Source of the DNA: Heliomicrobium modesticaldum Ice1 | GTDB lineage: Bacteria; Bacillota; Desulfitobacteriia; Heliobacteriales; Heliobacteriaceae | NCBI RefSeq assembly: GCF_000019165.1 | Contig: NC_010337.2 | Span: 2,862,001 to 2,926,000 of the forward strand | Direction of reading: 5' to 3' | DNA length: 64,000 nt | Shown: positions 1 through 7,335 of the stretch, piece by piece | Position numbering within the stretch: the stretch's first letter is position 1 | Layout: every line of letters begins with the position of its first letter | The notes under the pieces: generated by a model | What the model was told of the DNA's origin: nothing | Seen by the model: only the letters and a program-made list of their open reading frames with translations | The model's database searches: none | Translations under genes and position numbers: made by a program

Positions 1-176
1 TCTTTGTTATCAGTAATCACCGTTAGCAAATCCCTTTGCCCCATTATTATTTTCGTATTATCAATTGACAGATATGAGTTGTAAGGCTGATTGAAATCAA
101 CAAAAAAAATTACAATCAATGCAATTAATAATATAAATATAACGATTAATAAACTGAGTGCCTTTGTTTTATTCAT
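1..176 (-). CDS. Truncated membrane-anchored or secreted protein, N-terminal part
   Basis: Only the first 58 or so codons are inside the window and the gene runs off the left edge. The ATG at 174-176 is preceded by a good Shine-Dalgarno (AGAGGTGAG on the minus strand, about 184-190). The N-terminus is MNKTKA followed by about 20 strongly hydrophobic residues (LLIVIFILLIALIVIFFV), which is a signal anchor or uncleaved signal peptide. The visible rest is polar. No family can be assigned from this fragment. It is A+T-rich like the next gene. Confidence 0.6.
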   Translation of the reverse strand, partial: MNKTKALSLLIVIFILLIALIVIFFVDFNQPYNSYLSIDNTKIIMGQRDLLTVITDNK

Positions 177-562
177 ATTCTCACCTCTTATTAAACAGAA
201 ATAGTAAAAAAGTTCTCACCCTTAGAATAGTGTAAATGCTTTATTACCAGCAGTCATTATATAAAGCTTGATGCGGTGGTATTTTTCAACACCGCCGTTA
301 GCATGGTATTAAAAATGTCTGAATTGCCTGAAAGCATGTACTTTTAGACAATTTTGCGGCAAACACCGCGTGACCTTTTCCTCTAATTTTGTTAAATTTT
401 AACTATCGTCCCCTTGAAAATCCCTCTATTCTTCGTCTGAATTTTCGTCAAGGCTGGGCTTTAATTTTGGCTTAACTGAAATTCAATGACACAGATCATC
501 AGAACAAATGTTGTTCATAAATCTTTGTACACTGCTTAAACAGGGGAAAACAGTTATAAGTC
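177..562. other. Intergenic region with no gene seen
   Basis: I see no coding stretch with a plausible ribosome binding site here on either strand. It is A+T-rich and would contain the promoter of the truncated gene at 1-176. No repeat or tRNA is recognisable. Confidence 0.4.
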
Positions 563-606
563 CTGCCTACTGAATAAATTTCAGACTTATTCAGTAGGCA
601 GTTTTT
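563..606. terminator. Stem-loop, probable terminator
   Basis: A perfect 15-bp stem (563-577 with 587-601, arm CTGCCTACTGAATAA) closes a 9-nt loop and is followed on the plus strand by TTTTT at 602-606. It lies 11 bp beyond the stop codon of the minus-strand amidase gene. The U-run is on the plus strand, so it is either a terminator for readthrough from the left or a bidirectional stem protecting the 3' end of the minus-strand message. Confidence 0.6.
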
Positions 607-617
607 GCTAGTTCTTA

Positions 618-1820
618 TTATTTTTCATTAGTTGCTTTGTCCATTTCATATCCATAAATTGTATATCCTTTATCATATAGATATTGTAGAGTATAATCCA
701 CTTCTTTCTTAGCCGATGAGTCCCAACGTGTTTCACACCTATCATAAGTATGCTGTGTTAACAATATTCTTTCATCGTAATCTGAACCAGTCGACTTAAT
801 TTTTGTTATAATTGCCGTATGATCTGTATCACCATCACCTGTCATATCTACAGAAACTACATCACCTGTTTGTAAATTCGAAGAACTTGGTGTTACACCT
901 GCTCGCTGACTCCAATGATTATAAAAATTTAAAGCACCTCCCCATGTGTAAGACGGTTTTGAATCGCTATAATACCAATTTGTAGATTTTGTGTGCGGCA
1001 GAAGTATTCCTGATTTTATTTCAATCATTCCGCCAGCTTTAAGACACTGAGATACAAAATTTGTACAATCCGAATACGTTCTTCTTGTAGTTTGTGAACG
1101 TCCGCTCATTGGATCATGCTCAAGGTCATTCATTGCATTTGTGGAGGTATCTAATCCATAATAATCCGTATAATAAGGATAATCATCATTATTGGTCTGA
1201 TACCACCATTTCTTAGCATATGTAACTGCAGCCGAAGCATCGTATCCATTTGTAGATGCTTCACCGAAAATAATATTGTTTATATCATCACTAGATTTTG
1301 ACTCGCTTGTTATCCGCGCGTCCGTTGGTATTGGTAATAATCCCAAAAATTCTTCATCAACCTTTTTAGAGTTGAGCTCGTCTGCAGAATAATAACTTAG
1401 GATTTTATTGTTTTTACCTATGTTTTCATAATAGTCTATAAATTTAACAAATTCGATCATCTGATTGTCAATTGCCGTTCCTGTGTCTATAAACATATAT
1501 TGTTTGACAAAAGATTGAAACTCTTCGCTATTAATGTTAAATTCAATTGGTATGTTGCCCTTAATATAATCAATTGCTTTAGAATACTTTCCTTGCCAAT
1601 TCTCAAAATATTTCATATCTGGTTCTGGATAAAGACGAATAACATTTATACCAATAGTTTCAGAATTATAAATAATATAATGATCTTCAATTTTTGATGA
1701 AAAAATATTCCTCGTTAGTTTTTTATTGTCGTCTATCGCTTTTGCAGGAACACTATAACCTGTTATAAATATACTAGCAATGACTAAAATTGACATAATA
1801 GAAAGTAAACACTTTTTCAT
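618..1820 (-). CDS. Secreted Amidase_6 (putative amidase domain) protein
   Basis: A protein of 400 residues. It begins MKKCLLSIMSILVIASIFITG, a Sec signal peptide with an AKA-type cleavage site. The middle third is low in recognisable motifs. The last 165 residues match the putative amidase domain (Amidase_6) in pattern: YDASAAVTYAKKWW, then DCTNFVSQCLKAGG, which holds the likely nucleophilic Cys, the HTKSTNWYYS region, and TGDVV...DHTAII with the likely catalytic His. The family is papain/NlpC-like and presumed to act on cell-wall peptides, but its substrate is not established. The ATG at 1820 is preferred to a GTG 12 bp upstream because GAGAGGTGG lies 8 bp before it. It is a stand-alone gene followed by a stem-loop. 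Confidence 0.75.
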   Translation of the reverse strand: MKKCLLSIMSILVIASIFITGYSVPAKAIDDNKKLTRNIFSSKIEDHYIIYNSETIGINVIRLYPEPDMKYFENWQGKYSKAIDYIKGNIPIEFNINSEEFQSFVKQYMFIDTGTAIDNQMIEFVKFIDYYENIGKNNKILSYYSADELNSKKVDEEFLGLLPIPTDARITSESKSSDDINNIIFGEASTNGYDASAAVTYAKKWWYQTNNDDYPYYTDYYGLDTSTNAMNDLEHDPMSGRSQTTRRTYSDCTNFVSQCLKAGGMIEIKSGILLPHTKSTNWYYSDSKPSYTWGGALNFYNHWSQRAGVTPSSSNLQTGDVVSVDMTGDGDTDHTAIITKIKSTGSDYDERILLTQHTYDRCETRWDSSAKKEVDYTLQYLYDKGYTIYGYEMDKATNEK

Positions 1821-1964
1821 TTTTCTATCCACCTCTCTAAAAAATTAAGGTTTTACACTTCAATAACTTTCCATAAGCCGCTACAGCCTGTGCGTTTTTA
1901 CGCAAGCCCTGTCTATGCAATATCCCAAAAAGCCCAATGAAATCATCCCCTCTGATTTTTGTTC

Positions 1965-2112
1965 TCACTAATAAAACAAATCAGAAGAGGCTTTTGTGAC
2001 GGGAAAAATAAATTTTTCAAAAAAATTTTGTGAATCCTACGGGCTTTTGTCCGCGCCCGCGGTTTCAACTTTTTCCGCAATCACTAATCCAGTCTCTATG
2101 CAGATTTGGCAG
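1965..2112 (-). pseudogene. Decayed 3' end of a DUF4367 gene, duplicate of 2593-2737
   Basis: Read on the minus strand, this stretch encodes IAEKVETAGADKSP followed by a stop at 2037-2039, which parallels the C-terminus KIAESVEITDTDLSP of the intact DUF4367 gene at 2662-3357. The similarity continues into the 3' flank: ATAAAACAAATCA followed by an AGAGG and TTTTGTGAC block occurs in both. Upstream of the last 25 or so codons homology is lost, and the small lipoprotein gene begins 8 bp further on. This is a remnant of a paralogue. Confidence 0.6.
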
Positions 2113-2119
2113 TAATTTG

Positions 2120-2422
2120 CTACTCAATGCTAAGTGTATTTGTTCCATCCTTGTCATTTATCCTGACCTTTTCTACTCTCATTTGATTATCATAATAGAA
2201 AACCATTTGCGTGCCATTGTCAAATGTATAGATCTCTCCCGAAAAGCCGGACAATTTTCCTGACGGTTCCCCAAGTATTCGGTGTACATCGTCCTGGAGA
2301 GTGCCAATTACTTGCTCTCTAATATTAGGCGATGTTTTAGTTACAGAGCCTTCTTTTGAACAACCAATTATTCCAATGATACATAAAATCAAAAACGTAA
2401 CCAATAACAATTTTTTTCTCAT
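2120..2422 (-). CDS. Small lipoprotein
   Basis: A protein of 100 residues beginning MRKKLLLVTFLILCIIGIIGCSK. This is a lipoprotein signal peptide with lipobox IIGC, so the product should be lipidated and held on the outer face of the membrane. The mature part (VIGTLQDDVHRILGEPSGKL, then a region ending MRVEKVRI) resembles small BLIP/SmpA-type folds, but that is only a pattern impression. An upstream ATG at 2437 is less likely: GAAGG lies about 8 bp before the chosen ATG, while the first ATG abuts its GGAG. It lies between a decayed and an intact DUF4367 gene, which suggests a local duplication. Confidence 0.65.
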   Translation of the reverse strand: MRKKLLLVTFLILCIIGIIGCSKEGSVTKTSPNIREQVIGTLQDDVHRILGEPSGKLSGFSGEIYTFDNGTQMVFYYDNQMRVEKVRINDKDGTNTLSIE

Positions 2423-2661
2423 TAAATTATCCTTCATCTCCTTTAATTTATATCATTCTCATTTCTTGAACTGCAAGATTAATTGATATAATCCATCCAG
2501 CCGCTTACACTTATACTCCATAAGCATGATAGAGATGTTATGTTTTTCAACTTCCTTATGGATCTCATAATAAAATCTCCTTGATTTTCTTTTCAATAAA
2601 ACAAATCAAAAGAGGTTTTTGTGACAAGGAAAATAAATTTTCTAAAAATTTTTTCTGAACC

Positions 2662-3357
2662 TTATGGACTTAAGTCTGTGTCTGTAATTTCAACACTTTC
2701 CGCGATCTTAAACACAATATCTCTATCCAGTGTTGATGACACCATATACATATACTTATCATCGTACCAGAGCAGGTTCTGGACGCCCCGGTTGGAATAG
2801 TATTTTGCGGGAAGGCCTTTAAACTCCAGTTCCTCAAGCTCGGCTCCCTCGGTGTTTATATCCATTGAAACGTCCTCAAGGCGCTGCTGGCTGTAGGATA
2901 TATAGTCGGATCCCTTTTCGTATACCAGCAGGACGGGCCCGGCCGTTTTTTCGTTGATAAGCTCAAAACCCTCCGGTATGAAGGACGGCCTGCGTACGAT
3001 AAATTTACCGGCCGCATCATTTGATGACTGGCTTTCATTAAAGAATATATGAGTGAATTTTTCGTACACCTCGGTTATGAATTCAAATACCGCGGCACGC
3101 ACGGCCGATACGCTCATCGCGGTTGCAAGCAGGATGACGATTGCTGCAGCCAGTGCGACCGCCCGCCTGCGCAAAAATACGACTCCGCCGGCCGCGCTTC
3201 CCGTTTTGCTCCGGCGTACAAGCTTTCTCATCCTCCGCTCAAACCTTTTTGAGAATTCGTGTTCTATCTCATGATCCGCCGGCAGGGCTTCCAGTTCGCA
3301 TATGTCCGCCTTGATGACGGCTTCCCTGAGCATGTCGTCGGTAAAATTAATCGTCAT
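2662..3357 (-). CDS. DUF4367 membrane protein, probable anti-sigma partner
   Basis: A protein of 231 residues. Residues 1-65 are cytoplasmic and charged (MTINFTDDML, then ERRMRKLVRRSK). One transmembrane segment follows (AVALAAAIVILLATAMSVSA). The extracytoplasmic C-terminal domain has the DUF4367 pattern: FIPEGFEL, then LVYEKGSDYISYSQ, LLWYDDKYMYMVSSTL and IVFKIAESVE. The start ATG overlaps the end of the ECF sigma gene by 11 bp, which indicates translational coupling. In Firmicutes this arrangement usually means a membrane-anchored regulator of the adjacent sigma factor. That role is inferred from context, because no zinc anti-sigma motif is seen. Confidence 0.75.
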   Translation of the reverse strand: MTINFTDDMLREAVIKADICELEALPADHEIEHEFSKRFERRMRKLVRRSKTGSAAGGVVFLRRRAVALAAAIVILLATAMSVSAVRAAVFEFITEVYEKFTHIFFNESQSSNDAAGKFIVRRPSFIPEGFELINEKTAGPVLLVYEKGSDYISYSQQRLEDVSMDINTEGAELEELEFKGLPAKYYSNRGVQNLLWYDDKYMYMVSSTLDRDIVFKIAESVEITDTDLSP

Positions 3358-3895
3358 CAGAGTTTCCCTCCATTCCCAGAATTTCCTCAAGCATGCGCCT
3401 CGCGCGCTCGAGCCGCTTTCTGACCGCCGCCTCGGAAATACCAAGCATCTCCGCTATTTCCGCGTTCGAAAACTCCTGGACGTATTTCAGCTTCAGTGCG
3501 TCTTTATATATGACGGGCAGCTTCAGCACGGCCTTTGTGAGGCTATCCAGATTTTCCGTTTGCTCCGGGAGATCTCCGGCGGCGCAAAACACAGCTTCCT
3601 CAATCGGAACGGCAGAATACCTTTTCCGGCTGTTATACATGTTGATGGCAACGTTCCTAACAATAATAACAACGTAGTTCCTCGTTTTGTGACAGGAAAT
3701 TTCGCCCACCTTATCGAAATTCTCAAGTATTTTTAGAAACGCTTGATGCACCGCGTCCTCCGCGAGGCCCTCGTCGTTCAGAATACCGTTTGCGACGTGG
3801 AACATGAGCTTTCTGTATGTAAGGTAAAGCGATTCGAATTTGCTCTTTTCGTCATCGCCATCAAGCATCGCCAGATATATCGGGAGCATCTCCAA
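3347..3895 (-). CDS. ECF-type RNA polymerase sigma factor
   Basis: A protein of 182 residues with the two ECF regions. Region 2 covers about residues 20-85 (FESLYLTYRKLMFHVANGIL, EDAVHQAFLKIL, then NYVVIIVRNVAINMYNSRKR). Region 4 covers about 120-175 (LPVIYKDALKLKYVQEFSNA, then IAEMLGISEAAVRKRLERAR), which is a clear helix-turn-helix. It directs RNA polymerase to a small regulon, often including its own promoter. It is translationally coupled to the DUF4367 membrane protein downstream. The inducing signal cannot be read from the sequence. Confidence 0.9.
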   Translation of the reverse strand: MEMLPIYLAMLDGDDEKSKFESLYLTYRKLMFHVANGILNDEGLAEDAVHQAFLKILENFDKVGEISCHKTRNYVVIIVRNVAINMYNSRKRYSAVPIEEAVFCAAGDLPEQTENLDSLTKAVLKLPVIYKDALKLKYVQEFSNAEIAEMLGISEAAVRKRLERARRMLEEILGMEGNSDDD

Positions 3896-4077
3896 CCATC
3901 CCTCCTTTGTGACCTGTGTTTTCCAACGCGCGGTTTTGCGTGCAGCCTGCGACCGGAAAACCGCGCATTAATGCAGCCGCCGACAGTAATATCGTATACT
4001 TGCTGGAAAATAATATCAAGCGGCAACATATAATTTGACGTTTTTTGCCGCGGCTGGTTCCCAAATACATATCGACT

Positions 4078-4177
4078 CGAACAAATCACACACATGAAAA
4101 TTCAAGGTTTCCCGGCATCTCCGCCGCCGGAAATCACTTTTTTTGAGGGCGGCAAATCACCGGGAAAACCTATATTC
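4078..4177. repeat. 100-bp structured repeat, copy 1
   Basis: This stretch is about 100 bp and closely resembles 7002-7100, and the two copies bracket the BlaI/M56 module. Both contain CATCTCCGCCGCC-type (copy 2: TATCTCCGCCGCC) and AAATCACCGG blocks. Copy 1 folds as nested inverted repeats: AGGTTTCCCGG with CCGGGAAAACCT, and GCCGCC with GGCGGC. There is no ORF. It fills the gap between the ECF sigma gene and the M56 gene. Candidates are a MITE-like palindromic element or a structured 3' UTR. Confidence 0.55.
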
Positions 4178-4243
4178 TAGTCATTCTTTACATTTTATTT
4201 TCAGCGTCAGATGCCGTACGGCAGATTTGCATCTGCGCCCCAA

Positions 4244-6397
4244 TTAATACCCCTGGTCATAAATAAGCCATGGGCTGTTTTTATCATCCCGTATTAGTAT
4301 CATGCTCCAGTTTTCATAGACTCCCTTATTCCAAGGCCCTGTAACTTTGTCGGGATAATCTATATTAAAGCTCACCTTGAAAACTATAATGTTTTCCGGT
4401 TCAACAAATTTCCCGCCAGACTTGTAGCTTTTACGCATACTATCCTGGGAATCATAATCAATGCTTAAAAGTGTGCGTTTTTCCGTACCGAAGAGCTGGA
4501 CATTGCCGCTTTTTACCCTCTCAAGCGTACGGCCCTCCCTCGGGTACATCGTTGCAAGTATTGCCTCCGCATCCTTTGCTGCAACAGCGCGATAGTATTC
4601 CTCCACAACCGCGCGGGCTGCGGCCACTTCTTCTTTCGTAAACTCCGGCATGACGACCTCTTGCGATTTATTTCCCTTTGTAGTATTCCATTTATCAACA
4701 GCCATTAGGGCTTCTTTGATTATTTTTTCTGTTTCAGGATCAACATCCTTGTTTTCATCCAATAACTTCTTTACAATATCTTCGCAAAGGGTCGCGGCAA
4801 TGTGGCCCCGCAACCCTTTATCCCCGCTTTCAAGTATGTCAATAAGATAAGGTAAAGCTTGGGTTTCTAATGCAAGAATCGCATTATATTCTGCTTGATG
4901 GGCATTGATATAGTCCTGAGGATTGGGAGAATTTTTAGGCGAGGACATAATTGTAGCAAGATTTTCCTCTATTAGGCTTGCAATTCTATCGGAGCTTTTT
5001 TCATCTCCTATCTGTTTTTTCAAGAAAGTTAATGTATTGCCGATCTGTTCTATATGTGCCTCATCAGCCCATAAAATAAGGTAATGGTACAGAGAACCGT
5101 TTATTTTAACAGCGTCCGGGTATTTTACAATCAATCCCGCCTGATTTTTCATCTCTTCTGGCTGGTCGGCCGAAGGCAAAATGAGCCTTGCCTCCTGTCC
5201 ATCAACCAGGCGTTTAACAATTTTCGGATCGGAACCGTAAGGATTCAGCTTGTGAAATGCGTCATTCTTCGTTACTTCATCGATTGACAAACTTTCGCCA
5301 TTAATTGCTCCGACCTGGAAAAAGCCATCTTCTCCTTCATATCTTTCAACAAAGTTGGGATTTAATTTCCAATAAGACGGATATTTAAAGGAGATTTTAT
5401 AGTCCTCAGATATGTATGCTGCACTTTCAGATGGATTTGCGGCAAAAGCAATCGCAGCCCCGCAAACAGCCACAACCGCAACCATTATGACCCAAAATGC
5501 AGGTTTCTTAAAATTGAGTATATTTTTTATTCTGGTTTTTACATAGCTCTCGCCGAATGCTAAAGGATTCGCCGCCAAAAGCCCTTTTCTTTTCACCGAT
5601 AGTGTTAGGAGGGAATTTGAATAGCCGCCCTTTGCGCTGTCACCCAGCCTATGCAGCACGCTCTCATCGCAGGACATCTCCATGTCCCGGCTCATGAGCG
5701 CAAAACACAGCCACATGAGCGGATTGAACCAGTGAAGGATGAGTGCAAGAAAAGCAAGCGGCTTTATCAGATAATCCTTCCTGCGGATATGTGTACGCTC
5801 GTGCTCCAGTATATAGGACAGGTTGGCATCTCCAATGTTTGCAGGCACATAGATTTTCGGGCGGATAAAGCCGCATACGAAGGCTGTGCCGATGGCATCA
5901 GTTTCAAAGACATTGGCCTCCACACGAATCGCAGTCTGAAGTTTTCTTTTAATTTTTACATAAGAAACAATACTATAAACCAGCAGGGCAATAACGCCAA
6001 AAATCCAAATAAGGCTAAAAACAGCCATCCATATTTGCATGGGATTCACGCTTGCCACCGGAATAGCGGGAGGCAGAGAAGCATTCGCCGCGCTGTCAAT
6101 GCTGCCAATGCCGGACTGAATCGCAGGCGTATGCATCAACCCTATATTCTGCGGTACAAACTCAGATACTCCGATTCCTTGCTTCGCATTCAGGTTTATC
6201 AGATTGAAAAAGCTAAAAGCTGAACCGAAAGAAAATGGGCATACAAGACGGAAAAGCACCGGTATCCAAAGAATATAGGAAAAAACCTTCGGCGCTTTTC
6301 TTAAAAACAGGCGGACAAGAATAATGCCAATAGCTACATATGATGCAGTGATACTCATGTTCACAATAGATATAAATAAATCTTGCAACAAGCTCAT
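4244..6397 (-). CDS. M56 family (BlaR1-like) membrane metallopeptidase with DUF4829 C-terminus
   Basis: A protein of 717 residues. The N-terminal 310 or so residues are a BlaR1-type M56 domain with several transmembrane helices. The zinc motif is HERTH in YILEHERTHIRRKDYL, with the downstream glutamate in SRDMEMSCDESVL. After a further membrane segment (FWVIMVAVVAVCGAAIAFAA) the sensor region is not a penicillin-binding domain. It has a stretch like KISFKYPSYWKL, an all-helical middle containing ALPYLIDILESGDKGLRG that looks HEAT-like, and a C-terminal DUF4829-like module (VVEEYYRAVAAKDAEAIL to the end). It probably senses an envelope signal and cleaves the adjacent BlaI-type repressor. The ligand is unknown. 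Its ATG overlaps the repressor stop by 4 bp (ATGA). Confidence 0.85.
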   Translation of the reverse strand: MSLLQDLFISIVNMSITASYVAIGIILVRLFLRKAPKVFSYILWIPVLFRLVCPFSFGSAFSFFNLINLNAKQGIGVSEFVPQNIGLMHTPAIQSGIGSIDSAANASLPPAIPVASVNPMQIWMAVFSLIWIFGVIALLVYSIVSYVKIKRKLQTAIRVEANVFETDAIGTAFVCGFIRPKIYVPANIGDANLSYILEHERTHIRRKDYLIKPLAFLALILHWFNPLMWLCFALMSRDMEMSCDESVLHRLGDSAKGGYSNSLLTLSVKRKGLLAANPLAFGESYVKTRIKNILNFKKPAFWVIMVAVVAVCGAAIAFAANPSESAAYISEDYKISFKYPSYWKLNPNFVERYEGEDGFFQVGAINGESLSIDEVTKNDAFHKLNPYGSDPKIVKRLVDGQEARLILPSADQPEEMKNQAGLIVKYPDAVKINGSLYHYLILWADEAHIEQIGNTLTFLKKQIGDEKSSDRIASLIEENLATIMSSPKNSPNPQDYINAHQAEYNAILALETQALPYLIDILESGDKGLRGHIAATLCEDIVKKLLDENKDVDPETEKIIKEALMAVDKWNTTKGNKSQEVVMPEFTKEEVAAARAVVEEYYRAVAAKDAEAILATMYPREGRTLERVKSGNVQLFGTEKRTLLSIDYDSQDSMRKSYKSGGKFVEPENIIVFKVSFNIDYPDKVTGPWNKGVYENWSMILIRDDKNSPWLIYDQGY

Positions 6398-6753
6398 TTC
6401 ACCGCCTCCTCTATAATCCGCTTCAGTTCCTCGGCCTCCTGTTCGGAAAGCTTACGGCCGCTCAGGAAGGCAGTCAGAAATTTCGGCAGCGACCCGTCAA
6501 ATGTTTTTTCCAACACGGCTCTGCTTTCATATCTCTGCACATCTTCACGCTTAACCAATGAAGTAACGGTCGCATCCTTGTTTTGCAGAATACCGCGCTC
6601 GCAAAGCTTTTTTAATACAGTGTAGGTGGTTGACTTTTTCCAGCCGAGTTTATCAGCGCATAACTTTACAAGCTCAGTGGAATTGATCGGTTCGTTGTCC
6701 CAGATTATACTGACAAATTTATATTCCGCATCAAACAGCTTATATTTTTCCAT
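6394..6753 (-). CDS. BlaI/MecI-family transcriptional repressor
   Basis: A protein of 119 residues with the family winged helix: LFDAEYKFVSIIWDNEPINS, KKSTTYTVLKKLCERGIL and a dimerisation/cleavage region ending in FLSGRKLSEQEAEELKRI. It should bind the dyad at 6781-6799 as a dimer and be inactivated by proteolysis triggered by the M56 partner. The ATG at 6753 has AAGGAGGCAAC about 5 bp upstream. It is the first gene of a two-gene operon. No beta-lactamase gene lies nearby, so the pair probably controls something else. Confidence 0.9.
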   Translation of the reverse strand: MEKYKLFDAEYKFVSIIWDNEPINSTELVKLCADKLGWKKSTTYTVLKKLCERGILQNKDATVTSLVKREDVQRYESRAVLEKTFDGSLPKFLTAFLSGRKLSEQEAEELKRIIEEAVK

Positions 6754-6780
6754 GCAGTTGCCTCCTTGGGTTTATTTTAA

Positions 6781-6822
6781 TAGACCTAATTAAAGTCTAT
6801 CGCGTTCGACCCAATATGTCAA
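6781..6822 (-). promoter_or_regulatory. Promoter and overlapping operator of the BlaI/M56 operon
   Basis: On the minus strand, TTGACA (6817-6822) is separated by 17 bp from TAGACT (6794-6799). A dyad with perfect TAGAC/GTCTA arms (6781-6799) covers the -10 box and the likely start point. This is an autoregulation layout for a BlaI-type dimer. Confidence 0.7.
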
Positions 6823-6984
6823 TAGCGAAATATGAATTAAATTGCATTTTTGCAGATCATATTGATTTTGTTAAAGCACAAAAAGATTCAAGTTATAGAC
6901 ATGTTCCCTCGAACATATCAAATCATTTCAAATTACGTCTTTTTCGTCAACACAACCCCTCCCGCCAAAATCCGCCCCGAAAGG

Positions 6985-7006
6985 CTGTGGATGTGTTTCC
7001 ACGAAC
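6985..7006 (-). repeat. Inverted copy of the 7254 repeat unit
   Basis: On the minus strand this reads GTTCGTGGAAACACATCCAC. Across 22 bp it matches the second tandem unit at 7255-7276 at 20 positions, in the opposite orientation. It abuts and slightly overlaps the 100-bp repeat at 7002-7100. Confidence 0.6.
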
Positions 7007-7100
7007 AACCATACACATAAAAATACAGGGCTTCCCAGTATCTCCGCCGCCAAAAAACACATTTTCAGCAGATGGTAAATCACCGGAAAACCCTGTATTC
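7002..7100. repeat. 100-bp structured repeat, copy 2
   Basis: This is the second copy of the element at 4078-4177, in the same orientation. It starts with CGAACAA, has TATCTCCGCCGCC in the middle and ends with CACCGG then CCTGTATTC. The outer stem is present (ACAGGGCTTCC with GGAAAACCCTGT), but the inner GCCGCC arm has lost its partner. It lies in the 580-bp gene-free region between the BlaI-type repressor gene and the ADP-ribosylglycohydrolase gene. Confidence 0.55.
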
Positions 7101-7210
7101 AAGCCGTTTTTCAGGCGCTTATTTATTTTTTACATTTGTCATCAATACTATGCACTCAACGTGGCACGATAGGCTCACCTTGATGTCTGGACTGTGTTTT
7201 TCTATTTATC

Positions 7211-7320
7211 CGTTCGCGGGAATAGGTCGATAGTGGTTTTTATGGGGTTTTTCCGTTCGTGGAAACATGTCCACAGCATTTTATGGCTTTTATTCGTTCT
7301 CGGAAACAAGTCGACATGGG
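7211..7320 (+). repeat. Three degenerate tandem units of 41-43 bp
   Basis: The units begin at 7211, 7254 and 7295 with CGTTCGCGGGAA, CGTTCGTGGAAACA and CGTTCTCGGAAACA. Each continues to a GTCGA or GTCCA block and then a less conserved half containing TTTTATGG in two units. No gene overlaps. The repeats lie just downstream of the end of the defence array at 7336. Confidence 0.5.
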
Positions 7321-7335
7321 CAAAATAAAAAGCTG

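Noticed and set aside
4244-6753. A true beta-lactam resistance operon
   Set aside because: The M56 protein has a DUF4829-like rather than penicillin-binding sensor domain, and no beta-lactamase or PBP2a-type gene is adjacent.
7211-7320. Short CRISPR array
   Set aside because: Only three units, the units themselves are degenerate, the intervals vary, and no cas gene is nearby.
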